DNA from: CAILZL01 sp049840395
Lineage (GTDB): Bacteria > Pseudomonadota > Gammaproteobacteria > Steroidobacterales > Steroidobacteraceae
Direction: 5' to 3'
DNA: 64,000 nucleotides
Assembly (NCBI GenBank): GCA_049840395.1
Contig: JASGLD010000009.1
Location: forward strand, 277,792-341,791
The notes below the pieces were generated by a model, which saw only the letters and a program-made list of their open reading frames with translations, had not been told where the DNA came from and did no database searches. Positions 34,712-43,853 of this stretch are shown here, piece after piece. Position 1 is the stretch's first letter; the number at the start of each line of letters is the position of its first letter. Made by a program: the position numbers and the translations under genes.

Positions 34712-36814
34712 ATGAACACCGAGCTTGATACTGATCTGGATACCACGGCAGAGCTGCCGCAGTTGAGCTTGCAGACTTCCGGTTTGCGCCGAGTCGTGCA
34801 CAGTGGCGAAGAGTTGCAGGACGAAAGCTTTCCCGCGATCGCCAAAGAATTTTCCGACACGGCCGGCACCGATTCCTGGCCGCAAGTCTCCGGCGATTCT
34901 CTTACCGACACTGCCAATTGGTCCATGGTGGATGAGCTGCTGACGGTTCGCGACAAGATTGTCGATCTGGAAGCGGCGTTACTGGAGTCGGAGCTCAAAT
35001 TCGCCAAGCTAGATAAAGCGCATCAGGAATTGCTGTCGAATCATGTTGAGCTTGGGGCTCGTAATGCGGAAATGATCAGAGACCGAGAGCGTCTCGACGC
35101 CGAGCGCGAGCTGCTATTGACAAGTCGTCAACAACTTAATGAGCAATTGCAGTGCCAACAGGCGGAAGCAGCCGCCAATGAATTAACTGCGCAGCAGCAG
35201 ATCGAGCAGCAGCGTCAGCAAATGAAGGCGGTTGCAGCGGAGCGTGCTACCGACTTCGAGCGTCATCAGTCTGAGATGGCGCAGCATCGGCAAACCATGC
35301 AGCAATTGTCGAACACCTTGCTGGCTGAGCAAGAGCGTATTCAATCACTGCAGGTGGATTTACGCCAAACCGGGGTTGCCCAGGCCACTCAGCAGGCCGC
35401 TGCAGCGGCATTGGCGCGCAACCTTTCCCATGAGTTGCTGGCTAAGGAAGCCTTGCAAGCCAACGTGACCCTGCGTGAGCAGCGCATTCAAAAGCTTGAG
35501 CTGGCCAAGCAGAACTTGGAAGTGCAGCTTGCAGATGCCGAGACGCAGCATCGAGCGGCGTTGACGCTTGCCGATGAGTTACGCGATGAATTACAAAGCA
35601 AGGATCAACAGCTGGCCGAACTACATGGCACGCTGGGTGTGACGGAAGAGCGTACTGTCGGGCTCAGCGACCAGCTGGAGATGGAGCGCAGCCGCTGGCG
35701 TGCTGCCGAGCAAGACAAGGAACGTTTGACCAGATTGGTGAGCGCCGAGCATCAGTCTTATGAAAGCACGCGTAAAGAGTTGTCCTGGCGTCTCACGGAG
35801 TTGAGTGCGGTGCAGGATCAGCTCGCGGATGTCAGGGCGGAACTGGTGAATCTGGGTACCCAGTTGGCGAATCGCGAAATGGAGCTACACAGTCGCGATG
35901 CATTGCTGGCTGCACAACAACAGGATTTGCAGTCGGCTAACGATACTCATGCGACTGCGCTGGCGCATGCCGCAGCGATGGAAGCAATGCTTAAAGCTAC
36001 GCAGGAAGAATTGAACCAGACACAGGATGGCTTGATGGAGCGCGCTAATCTGTTACGAACGATAGAGCAACAATTGCTGGTCGAACAGCAGAGCCGGCAG
36101 CAGGCGTCGGCGCAGCTGGAGCTGTTGCAGAAACAGATGCAGCAGCTGGAGGCGCAGAAATACGAACGTGGCCAGTTCATTCTCGAACAGGCATCGGAGG
36201 TCGAGCAGCTGCAGCATGCGACGGCGGAACTGGAATCGCAGCTCAAGCGTGCCGAATCTCTTAATGAGACCCAGCAATTCACTATTCAGGCATTGGAAGT
36301 GGAGTTGATGCCGCTGCGGGCACAGCGTGAACAGCAGGCGCAGTTGTTGGCACAGCTGCAACAGGAGCTGGCAGAGCGACGCAAAGAGCAGGGTGCCAAT
36401 GCCAAGCAGGTGCAGGATTTGCAGCATGAATTGCACCAGCATGTGGAAACGCTGAATGCCATTCGTCGCGATATTCACCAGGTGGCACAACCCTCCGGTT
36501 ATCGAGATGCCGAGTTGCTGGTGCGCACACTGACGCGTCTCGATGACAGCAGTGTGGTTCATTTGTTGAATAAGGCGGTGCTGGCGATCGGCAGAGCCGG
36601 CGATGCCGATATTTGCATTCGCGCCGAATCCATCAGCCGTCGACACGCCTGCCTGCGTGTGGGGCGCGATGTGGTGATCATCGAAGATCTGGGCAGTACC
36701 AATGGCTGTTACGTGAATGGCAAGCGCATCAAGCGCCAGCTGCTCAAGGATGGCGATCAGCTGGAGATTGGCGAGGTGAAGTTTCGTTTCGGTGAGCGCG
36801 CGACTCAATCCTGA
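34712..36814 (+). CDS. Long coiled-coil protein with C-terminal FHA domain
   Basis: About 700 residues. From roughly residue 75 to 580 it is one continuous coiled coil with heavy Glu, Gln and Leu content (for example QQLNEQLQCQQAEAAANEL and QREQQAQLLAQLQQELAER). The last 95 residues are an FHA phosphothreonine-binding domain: AIGRAGDADICI, ESISRRHACLRVG, EDLGSTNGCYVNGKRI. Such proteins act as scaffolds that bind Ser/Thr-phosphorylated partners, as in secretion or cell-division control. No dedicated kinase lies nearby except the one at 49 kb. ATG at 34712 has GAGG 9 bases upstream; 34691 is also possible. Confidence 0.8.
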   Translation: MNTELDTDLDTTAELPQLSLQTSGLRRVVHSGEELQDESFPAIAKEFSDTAGTDSWPQVSGDSLTDTANWSMVDELLTVRDKIVDLEAALLESELKFAKLDKAHQELLSNHVELGARNAEMIRDRERLDAERELLLTSRQQLNEQLQCQQAEAAANELTAQQQIEQQRQQMKAVAAERATDFERHQSEMAQHRQTMQQLSNTLLAEQERIQSLQVDLRQTGVAQATQQAAAAALARNLSHELLAKEALQANVTLREQRIQKLELAKQNLEVQLADAETQHRAALTLADELRDELQSKDQQLAELHGTLGVTEERTVGLSDQLEMERSRWRAAEQDKERLTRLVSAEHQSYESTRKELSWRLTELSAVQDQLADVRAELVNLGTQLANREMELHSRDALLAAQQQDLQSANDTHATALAHAAAMEAMLKATQEELNQTQDGLMERANLLRTIEQQLLVEQQSRQQASAQLELLQKQMQQLEAQKYERGQFILEQASEVEQLQHATAELESQLKRAESLNETQQFTIQALEVELMPLRAQREQQAQLLAQLQQELAERRKEQGANAKQVQDLQHELHQHVETLNAIRRDIHQVAQPSGYRDAELLVRTLTRLDDSSVVHLLNKAVLAIGRAGDADICIRAESISRRHACLRVGRDVVIIEDLGSTNGCYVNGKRIKRQLLKDGDQLEIGEVKFRFGERATQS

Positions 36815-36910
36815 AGTAACGGCGATCAGCGTTAAATCACGGCCTGCGGCGCATGACTGTCTTCACGCTTACTCTCTTCCTCTTGTGGGGAGTATCAATA
36901 TCAGTGCAGC

Positions 36911-37047
36911 TGTAGGTTGGGCCAAGTCTGCGCAGCCCAACAACCACAGTAAGCACCCGACAACTGCAACGGATGCAGATTCCAATTTCCTTGGGTGCTT
37001 ACAAGCTTGTAGAGATGTTGGGCTGCGCAGACTTGGCCCAACCTACA
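36911..37047. repeat. MITE-like element with 32-bp perfect inverted ends
   Basis: TGTAGGTTGGGCCAAGTCTG... at 36911-36942 is repeated exactly as its reverse complement at 37016-37047, and inside lies a second pair, GTAAGCACCC (36949-36958) and GGGTGCTTAC (36993-37002). It is the longest of the GTAGGTTGGG family (compare 3164-3246, 47047-47070). No reading frame is carried. Confidence 0.85.
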
Positions 37048-37062
37048 TTCAGCTAAGGAGTT

Positions 37063-37536
37063 TCAAGTGGGCTGCTTCAGCTGCAAGGGCTGGCCTTCTT
37101 CGACAAAGTCCATGGATACCGAATTCAGGCAGTAACGCAGGCCTGTGGGGGCGGGGCCGTCTTCAAACACATGCCCCAAATGTCCGTCGCAGCGTTGGCA
37201 ACGAATTTCAACACGCACCATGCCATGGCTCATGTCTTTCAACTCACGAATATGTTGCGGATCGTATGGCTGATAAAAGCTCGGCCAACCGGTGCCGGAT
37301 TCGAACTTGGCGGATGACTTGAACAACGGCAGTCCGCACAGCTTGCAGCAGTAAGTGCCGGCGACTTTGTTCTTGAGCAGGCCGCCGCAGAAGGGGGGTT
37401 CGGTGCCTTGATTGAGCAGCACGCGCTGTTCTTCGGCGCTGAGCGGTGCGGCCAGTTTCGTGCGGGCAGCGCTGGATAACGGTGCAATGTCGAAGCCGCT
37501 GGCGGAGCGAGTTTGATTCGAAGTCGGGTCTGACAT
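37063..37536 (-). CDS. msrB: Peptide methionine-(R)-S-oxide reductase MsrB
   Basis: 157 residues from the start at 37536, which has AGGGGG 7-8 bases upstream (the 37611 frame adds a cysteine-rich stretch with no support). Zinc ligands are the CCKLC and CQRC pairs; the catalytic region is TGLRYCLNSVSMDF and the substrate part is SGTGWPSFYQP and GHLGHVFEDGP. It reduces oxidised methionine R-sulfoxides in cytoplasmic proteins. Convergent with the FHA gene across the MITE-like element, and divergent from the c-di-GMP gene. Confidence 0.95.
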   Translation of the reverse strand: MSDPTSNQTRSASGFDIAPLSSAARTKLAAPLSAEEQRVLLNQGTEPPFCGGLLKNKVAGTYCCKLCGLPLFKSSAKFESGTGWPSFYQPYDPQHIRELKDMSHGMVRVEIRCQRCDGHLGHVFEDGPAPTGLRYCLNSVSMDFVEEGQPLQLKQPT

Positions 37537-37804
37537 GAGCATTCCCCCTAATGAGGCGCAATTTGAACAACGGATATTATTCAACATTGCTGCTCGATAT
37601 GTGCACCACAATGTGTAATTTCAAGCGAGTTGTTGCACTCGTGTGGTGCGCATGCATGCGTGGCGATAACAACTTGGTTCTAATGCGCAAAAACTTGTGC
37701 AGTGCACTGAAAAAATGTGATCGCTCGCCGATAGATCATCGGTGTACCTGGTGTTAACTGCGCGCTCGTTTGGCTTTGCGGCCGGGTTGTAGCGTGCAGA
37801 GATT

Positions 37805-40015
37805 TTGGAAAATTTTGACTTGCCTGCAACGGCGCAGGTTGGTGACAGTGAAATGCGAGTGAGCGCGGCGGAAGTGGTGACAGCGACAGAAGTCGAGCCC
37901 GATGCGACGGTTGGCGCCTTGCTCCAGCAGCATGAGGACACGCGCATTCTCAAAACCTTGCTGGCCAATCTCGATGGCATGGTTTACCGCTGCCGCGACG
38001 ATGCGCAATGGACCATGGAGTATGTCAGCCAGGGTTGCGAGCGCCTCACCGGCTACAAGGCTGAAGAGTTGCTACTCAATCGCCGTATTTCCTACGAGAG
38101 CATTGTTGATCCCCAGGATCGAGCTTCCATACGCCAATGCATCAACGCTGCCCTGCAACAGCGACAGCGATTCGAGGTGGAGTACCGCATCATTCACTCC
38201 GATGGCAGTGTGCGCTGGGTGTGGGAGCGCGGCGCAGGCGTGTTTGCCGGCGACGGCAGATTGATGGCGATTGAAGGCATCGTCCAGGACGTCAGCGATC
38301 ACAAACACGCCTATCAAGCCCTGCGCGAAGCCGAGCGTCGCTATCACAGTCTGTTCGACAACGCCATCGAAGGCATCTTCCGCACCAAGCCCGAAGGACA
38401 GTATCTGGATGCCAACCCGGCGCTGGCGCGCATCTATGGTTACGATTCCTCCGAAGAGCTGATGCGCACGCTGTGCGATATTCGCGCGCAGTTGTACGTG
38501 GACGCAGGCCGTCGTGAAGAATTCATGCGCATCATCAAGGCGCGCGGTTCCATCAGCGGTTTCGAATCGCAGGTATATCGCAAAAACGGCGACATCATCT
38601 GGATTTCAGAGAATGCCCGCGCCATCAGCGACGATGACGGCACCGTGCTCTACTACGAAGGCACGGTTGAGGACATCACCGAACGCAAGCTGTATGAGGC
38701 GCGCATCGAACAGCAGGCCAACTACGACACGCTCACCGGCCTGGCTAATCGCTCATTGCTGCAGGACCGTCTGCAGCAGGCGATTCTCACTGCGGCTACC
38801 TATGGCACACGCTTGGCCGTGGTGTTCGTCGATCTGGATCGTTTCAAGTACATCAACGACAGCCTGGGTCACCAGATGGGTGACTCGCTGTTGCGCGTCA
38901 TGGCGCAGCGTTTCAAGTCCTGCGTACGCGACAGCGATACCGTGGCGCGTCTGGGCGGCGATGAATTCGTGCTATTGCTCAATGGCCTGTCGGAGGCCGA
39001 TGGTGTGGCTTCATCCATGGAGCGCATGCTGGAAGTGATCGCCCAGCCCTGGAGTACCGAACAGGGCGTGTTCGATGTCACCTGCAGCGTGGGCGTGGCG
39101 CTGTATCCGGATGACGGCCAAGACGCACAGACCCTGCTCAAGCACGCCGACTCTGCCATGTATCGCGCCAAAGAACGCGGTCGTAACAACTTCCAGTTCT
39201 TCACCAATGAACTCAATGCATTGATGACCGAACGTCTGGAGTTGGAAAGCGGTTTGCGGCGCGCCTTGGAGCGCGATCAATTCTGTTTGTATTACCAGCC
39301 GCGCATCGACATGAAGACCGGCGCGATCATCGGTGCGGAAGCGCTGCTGCGTTGGCAGGTCAGCGAGAATGAGTTGATCCTGCCGGGCCGTTTCATTCCC
39401 GTTGCCGAAGAAACCGGCCTGATCGTACCCATCGGCACTTGGGCGTTGCGCGCAGCATGTATACAGAGCCATCGGTGGTTGCAGGCCGGCATGCCGATAG
39501 CGGTTTCGGTCAATGTTTCGTTACGCCAATTTCAACGCGATTATTTTCCGCAAGTGGTACGCGAAGTGCTCGACGAAACCCAGTTGCCTGCCACGCAGCT
39601 GGAGATCGAAGTCACGGAAAGCAGCGTGATGCACAACGCCGAGCGACTGATCGATATGCTGTGCGCCATCAAGATAATGGGCGTGCAGATTTCCGTCGAT
39701 GACTTCGGTACGGGTTATTCCAGCCTCAGCTATCTCAAGCGCTTTCCGGTGGATCGGTTGAAGATCGACCGTTCCTTCGTGCAAGACATCATGTTCGATC
39801 CTGATGGTGAAGCCATCGTACGCACCATCATTGCCTTGGGTCATAACCTCGGTCTCAAGGTAGTGGCAGAGGGCGTGGAGAATCTCGCCCAGGTCAATTA
39901 TCTGCGCGACAATGGCTGCGATGAGTTGCAGGGTTACTACTACGGCCATCCCATGCCGGCAGAACAATTCGAGGCACTGGTGCGGAAGCAGCAGGAACAG
40001 GCGAAGAGTGTTTAG
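37805..40015 (+). CDS. PAS-PAS-GGDEF-EAL cyclic-di-GMP signalling protein
   Basis: 736 residues with two PAS/PAC sensor units (about 40-170 and 175-295), then a GGDEF domain with an intact active site, RLGGDEFVLLL, and a preceding RDSD that forms the inhibitory I-site, then an EAL domain with EALLRW, EVTESSVMHN, DDFGTGYSSLSYLKRFPVDRLKID and GVENLAQVNYLRDNGCDELQGYYY. Both synthesis and hydrolysis of cyclic di-GMP could be active. There is no membrane segment, so it is a cytoplasmic sensor. A TTG start at 37805 is used; ATG at 37853 is possible. It stands alone. Confidence 0.9.
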   Translation: MENFDLPATAQVGDSEMRVSAAEVVTATEVEPDATVGALLQQHEDTRILKTLLANLDGMVYRCRDDAQWTMEYVSQGCERLTGYKAEELLLNRRISYESIVDPQDRASIRQCINAALQQRQRFEVEYRIIHSDGSVRWVWERGAGVFAGDGRLMAIEGIVQDVSDHKHAYQALREAERRYHSLFDNAIEGIFRTKPEGQYLDANPALARIYGYDSSEELMRTLCDIRAQLYVDAGRREEFMRIIKARGSISGFESQVYRKNGDIIWISENARAISDDDGTVLYYEGTVEDITERKLYEARIEQQANYDTLTGLANRSLLQDRLQQAILTAATYGTRLAVVFVDLDRFKYINDSLGHQMGDSLLRVMAQRFKSCVRDSDTVARLGGDEFVLLLNGLSEADGVASSMERMLEVIAQPWSTEQGVFDVTCSVGVALYPDDGQDAQTLLKHADSAMYRAKERGRNNFQFFTNELNALMTERLELESGLRRALERDQFCLYYQPRIDMKTGAIIGAEALLRWQVSENELILPGRFIPVAEETGLIVPIGTWALRAACIQSHRWLQAGMPIAVSVNVSLRQFQRDYFPQVVREVLDETQLPATQLEIEVTESSVMHNAERLIDMLCAIKIMGVQISVDDFGTGYSSLSYLKRFPVDRLKIDRSFVQDIMFDPDGEAIVRTIIALGHNLGLKVVAEGVENLAQVNYLRDNGCDELQGYYYGHPMPAEQFEALVRKQQEQAKSV

Positions 40016-40073
40016 CGTCTACTGCTTTGTCTCATGTTTGAGGTGTTGAGTACTTTTAAAGAATGCTGTACTT

Positions 40074-40101
40074 CGTCATGCCCGCGAAGGCGGGCATCCA
40101 G
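40074..40101. repeat. Partial copy of the CGTCATGCCCGCG repeat
   Basis: CGTCATGCCCGCGAAGGCGGGCATCCAG is the left half of the family seen at 12721 and 16727. The mirror half (40120-40134) is decayed. It lies between two convergent genes, the c-di-GMP gene and folD. Confidence 0.7.
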
Positions 40102-40179
40102 TACGAAATAGTTTCACTAGACTCTGGTAGTTACGAGAGTGGCAACGCTGAAATCGAACTAACGGCTTGATTGCAAGCT

Positions 40180-41049
40180 CTAGCCACCATTGCGCCGTTC
40201 AAACGCCGTCAGCGTATTAGCCAACAAGCAGGCAATGGTCATCGGTCCCACGCCACCCGGCACCGGCGTAATCGCTTTCACATGCGGAATGGCTTCTGCG
40301 GTAGCCACATCGCCCACCAGCTTCGACTTGCCTTCGGCGCCGGCAATGCGATTGATGCCGACATTGATGACTACCGCACCGGGTTTCAACCAGTCACCAC
40401 GAACCATTTCCGGCTTACCTACCGCGGCAATCACCACATCCGCTTGACGACAGACCGACGGCAGATCACGCGTGCGCGAGTGTGCAATGGTCACCGTGCA
40501 ATCGGCCTGTAGCAGCAATTGCGCAATCGGCTTGCCGACGATGTTGGAACGCCCCACCACCACAGCATTCAACCCGCTGAGCGAAGGCAGGGCTTCTTTC
40601 AACAACAACATGCAACCGCTGGGCGTGCAGGGCACTAATGCAGGCTGACCGGTCATCAAGCGGCCGGCGTTGATGGGATGAAATCCGTCCACGTCCTTGT
40701 CGGGATCGATGGCCTGCAATACGCGATCGGCATTGATGTGCTTGGGCAGGGGCAGTTGCACCAGGATGCCGTCGACTTCCTGATCGGCGTTTAGTTTGGC
40801 GACCAGTTCCAACAAGGCGGCTTCACTGGTGGCGGCGTCCAGCTTGTGTTCAATGGAGCGCATGCCCACTTCCACCGTCGCCTTGCCCTTATTGCGTACA
40901 TACACCTGACTGGCAGGATCTTCACCCACCAACACCACGGCCAGACCGGGCACGCGAGCTGTGCGGGTTTTGATCTCAGCCACGCGGCCGGCAAGCTGTT
41001 GGCGTAACCGGGCGGCAACGGCTGCGCCGTCGATGATCTGGGCAGACAT
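40180..41049 (-). CDS. folD: Methylenetetrahydrofolate dehydrogenase/cyclohydrolase FolD
   Basis: A 289-residue enzyme interconverting methylene-, methenyl- and formyl-tetrahydrofolate with NADP. Features are PGLAVVLVGEDPASQVYVRNK (with the catalytic Lys in the next turn), VDGILVQLPLPKHI, DVDGFHPINAGRL, CTPSGCMLLL, VVGRSNIVGKPIAQLLL and VPGGVGPMTIACLL. The sequence and length are those of a normal FolD. It reads leftward and stands alone. Confidence 0.96.
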   Translation of the reverse strand: MSAQIIDGAAVAARLRQQLAGRVAEIKTRTARVPGLAVVLVGEDPASQVYVRNKGKATVEVGMRSIEHKLDAATSEAALLELVAKLNADQEVDGILVQLPLPKHINADRVLQAIDPDKDVDGFHPINAGRLMTGQPALVPCTPSGCMLLLKEALPSLSGLNAVVVGRSNIVGKPIAQLLLQADCTVTIAHSRTRDLPSVCRQADVVIAAVGKPEMVRGDWLKPGAVVINVGINRIAGAEGKSKLVGDVATAEAIPHVKAITPVPGGVGPMTIACLLANTLTAFERRNGG

Positions 41050-41170
41050 GGAGTTCTCTGAATTGGGTAAAGCCCAAGTTTAGCAGGCCGTTCGCGGTGG
41101 GATGCCGATTGCATCTAGGTTGATTGCATCTAGGTTGGATGTGAGCAAGCAAGCGGCGATGCGTGGTTTT

Positions 41171-41208
41171 GCCCCCACCCCAACCCTCCCCCGTGGAACG
41201 GGGGAGGG
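41171..41208. repeat. 38-bp GC-rich repeat, left copy of an exact inverted pair
   Basis: GCCCCCACCCCAACCCTCCC...GGGGGAGGG. The reverse complement of all 38 bases occurs at 41350-41387. Together with the tandem repeat between them they fill most of the 41050-41593 gap, which has no gene that I can support. Confidence 0.85.
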
Positions 41209-41235
41209 AGTTGAGATATCGACATGGAAGCAACA

Positions 41236-41325
41236 GGTACTAAACACCAGGCGCGAAAACAACCGTCCTGAAAACAACAGGCGTAAAGACACCCGGTATG
41301 AACAAAGGCAGGTGTGAAAACACCG
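41236..41325. repeat. Minisatellite of six degenerate 15-base units
   Basis: Units read GGTACTAAACACCAG, GCGCGAAAACAACCG, TCCTGAAAACAACAG, GCGTAAAGACACCCG, GTATGAACAAAGGCA and GGTGTGAAAACACCG. The core is G-x-GTGAAAACAxCx. It lies between the two inverted GC-rich copies at 41171 and 41350. Confidence 0.7.
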
Positions 41326-41349
41326 ATAGAGCTGACCGATCTGATAACC

Positions 41350-41387
41350 CCCTCCCCCGTTCCACGGGGGAGGGTTGGGGTGGGGGC
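41350..41387. repeat. 38-bp GC-rich repeat, right copy of the inverted pair
   Basis: CCCTCCCCCGTTCCACGGGG... exact reverse complement of 41171-41208. The spacing of about 140 bases matches a REPIN/MITE layout. Confidence 0.85.
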
Positions 41388-41593
41388 GGGCCATCACTGC
41401 CCATTGCACGACTAATTAGCCGTATGTCCACCCGCCTGTGCGTTGTGTCACGAGTGGCGACGTCTTTCCCGGCCGACAAGCCGGTGGTTCGAGGCTCGCG
41501 TGGCAGAATCGGGGCGATATTTTCGATGCCGTCTTCGCCAATTCGTGGGCCAATTTTAAGGCCAGTTTGTAGGCCAATTTTTAGGAAGCCTTC

Positions 41594-42430
41594 ATGCGCA
41601 TGTTATCTGCCGGTTTGTTGTTGCTGGGCCTGGGTGGCGCAGTGAGTGCGCAGGCCGAGGTCAAGCAGAAGCCGTGGGAGGAAACACCGCCGCCGCGTTT
41701 GTTGGAGGATAAGTTGCGCGTGGAAGTGGGGCTGTGGAATACCGGCATCAATTCCTTCCTGCGTTCCGATGCCACCGCCGCGCAGCCCGGCAGCACGCTG
41801 GACGGCGAATCCGACATCGGCCTGTCGGACGGCAAGTTGATGCCGGACATCGAGCTCACCCTGTTGCCGGGCCAGCGTCAGTTGTTTCGTATCAATGGCT
41901 TCAGTTCGCGGCGTAGCGGCTCGGCCGTGCTGCAACGTAGCGTGCAGTTTGATGGCAACAATTACACCGTGGGCGATCTGGTCAAGAGCACCTTGAATCT
42001 GGACATGGTGGGCTTCGGCTATGCCTATCGCCTGCTCAAAGCGCCGCGTTACGAATTGGACCTGGGCGCCGATATTCAAATTGCTGCGGCAGAGGCCAAT
42101 GTCTATGTACCGCGCCGTGTCACGCGCGAGGCCGATTCCGGTGTGGCGCCCATTCCCATGTTGGATGTCGAAGGCCGCGTGGAAGTGTTGCCCAAGTGGC
42201 AGTTGCTGGCGCGCTACCGTTGGCTGGGTGGTAGTGGCAATGATGGCAAGGTCAGCGGGCGGCTGGCCGATTGGCGTGTGGGCGTGCAATGGCAGTTCAC
42301 CCAACACCTTGGCCTGGGGCTGCACTATCGCGATTTCAACATCCACGTCGATTCCAGTTCCGGTAGCCATCCCGGTGCGTTGCGGCTGGACTACAAGGGC
42401 GTGCAGCTGGCGTTGCGTGCCAGCTTGTAA
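41594..42430 (+). CDS. Outer-membrane beta-barrel protein, function unknown
   Basis: The 278-residue protein has a signal peptide (MRMLSAGLLLLGLGGAVSA, cut near AQA-EVK) and an alternating strand pattern (LRVEVGLWNTGINSFL, VGFGYAYRLLKAPRYELDLG, WQLLARYRWLGGSG, WRVGVQWQFTQHLGLGLHYRDFNI, YKGVQLALRASL) consistent with a small barrel of about 8-12 strands. It lacks motifs of OmpA or TolC. It lies upstream of the RND pump genes, separated by 241 bases, so a link is possible but unproven. Confidence 0.7.
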   Translation: MRMLSAGLLLLGLGGAVSAQAEVKQKPWEETPPPRLLEDKLRVEVGLWNTGINSFLRSDATAAQPGSTLDGESDIGLSDGKLMPDIELTLLPGQRQLFRINGFSSRRSGSAVLQRSVQFDGNNYTVGDLVKSTLNLDMVGFGYAYRLLKAPRYELDLGADIQIAAAEANVYVPRRVTREADSGVAPIPMLDVEGRVEVLPKWQLLARYRWLGGSGNDGKVSGRLADWRVGVQWQFTQHLGLGLHYRDFNIHVDSSSGSHPGALRLDYKGVQLALRASL

Positions 42431-42671
42431 TCGTTAACGAAGATGGTTAGTAGTAACGGCTAGCAAATAGCAATGCGAACAAATTCAGTAAATACCCCGG
42501 TGAATTGGTCGATATAGTCCGCGTAGACTTGCAGCTGATAAGTCCTCCAATAAATCCATGGTATGCCGGTTGAATCAAATGGTCGCTTCGCAACGGATAC
42601 ACGATAAATCGCAGACAATGGGCTGCAGACTGACCAACTGGATTTGACGCGGTATTTCCAAAGGAATCGGC

Positions 42672-43853
42672 ATGTACGCCCAGTTATCCATCGCTCGTCA
42701 CTTGCTGTTGCTACTGCCGCTGTGGGCATTGGTTGCGTGCAAGCAGGCTGCGCCCGAAGGGCAGGCGGTCGCGCCCATGCCGGAAGTGGTGGTGGGTGTG
42801 GTCAGCCCGGGCGCGGCCGCATTGAATCTGACTTACACCGGCCAGACTGCCGGCTCGCGTGAAGTGGAAGTGCGTTCGCGCGTCAGCGGCATTCTGCTCA
42901 AACGTTCCTTCCAGGAAGGCAGCACGGTGAAGCAGGGCGATGTGTTGTTTCAAATCGATCCGGCGCCGTTCGAAGCGGTGGTCGCGCAAGACCGTGCCGC
43001 GCTGGCGGTGGCGCGCGCCGGTCAGATGCAGGCACGCCGCAATCGCGATCGTTCCCTGCCGTTAGTCGAAAAAGGGCTGGCCAGTGCCAAGGAACGCGAC
43101 GATGTGTTGTCCGCATTGGAAGTGGCCGATGCCCAGGTGCAGGCTGCTGAAGCCAGCCTGCGCACTGCCGAGTTGAATCTCAGTTATACGCAGGTGCGTG
43201 CACCCATCACCGGCATTGCCAGTCGCGAAACACGTTCCGAAGGTAGCTTGATTACCGCCGGCACCGAGACCAGCTTGTTGACCCGCATCGTGCAGCTGGA
43301 ACCTTTGTATGTGGAGTTCTCCGCACCTGAAACGGAAGCTGTCACCGTGCGTGCGGCGTGGTCACGCTTGCAAAGTAAGGACTCCGGCAAGGGGCTGCCG
43401 GTCAAAGTTGAAGTGGCTGCCGACCAGACCCAGACCGCCAGTTTGAGTTTCATCGATAACACCGTAGATGCGGCCAGCGGCACGGTGCGCATGCGTGCGG
43501 TGTTGAGCAATCGCGATCATGTGTTGTGGCCCGGTCAATACGTGCGCGTGCAATTCAACGATATGAGTCTGGCCAATGCCATCACCATTCCGCGCCGCGC
43601 CGTATTGTCATCTGCGGATGGGTATATGGTGTGGGTGCTGGATGCCAACAACAGCGTGCAACCGCGTCCAGTAAAATTGGGTCGTGCCTTCGGTGAGCAG
43701 GTGCAGATCAGCGAAGGCCTGCAAGCCAACGAGCGCTACGTGCTGGATGGTTTGTTCAAAGTGCAATCCGGCGTCACGGTTAAACCGGTGACGCCCAATA
43801 GCTCAGCCTCCACCGGAAGCACCACCTCCCAGAAGAAAGCAGAGAAGGCTTGA
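42672..43853 (+). CDS. RND efflux periplasmic adaptor (membrane fusion) lipoprotein
   Basis: 393 residues with a lipoprotein signal (LLPLWALVAC, lipid cysteine at 23), then the barrel-sandwich hybrid and hairpin of the AcrA/MexE type: REVEVRSRVSGILLKRSFQEGSTVKQGDVLFQID, LNLSYTQVRAPITGIAS. C-terminal MP domain follows to a Ser/Thr-rich tail. It links the inner-membrane pump encoded next to an outer-membrane channel. No TolC-like gene is in the window. Its stop overlaps the start of the pump gene (TGATG). Confidence 0.93.
   Translation: MYAQLSIARHLLLLLPLWALVACKQAAPEGQAVAPMPEVVVGVVSPGAAALNLTYTGQTAGSREVEVRSRVSGILLKRSFQEGSTVKQGDVLFQIDPAPFEAVVAQDRAALAVARAGQMQARRNRDRSLPLVEKGLASAKERDDVLSALEVADAQVQAAEASLRTAELNLSYTQVRAPITGIASRETRSEGSLITAGTETSLLTRIVQLEPLYVEFSAPETEAVTVRAAWSRLQSKDSGKGLPVKVEVAADQTQTASLSFIDNTVDAASGTVRMRAVLSNRDHVLWPGQYVRVQFNDMSLANAITIPRRAVLSSADGYMVWVLDANNSVQPRPVKLGRAFGEQVQISEGLQANERYVLDGLFKVQSGVTVKPVTPNSSASTGSTTSQKKAEKA

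Noticed and set aside
41240..41479. Minus-strand frame with pentapeptide-like repeats across the 15-base minisatellite
   Set aside because: The pattern follows from a tandem DNA repeat whose period is a multiple of three; there is no start signal and both ends run into GC-rich repeats.
42460..42729. Minus-strand frame of 89 codons between the outer-membrane barrel and the RND adaptor genes
   Set aside because: It overlaps the adaptor start, has no ribosome binding site and no family resemblance, although its C-terminal half looks vaguely protein-like.
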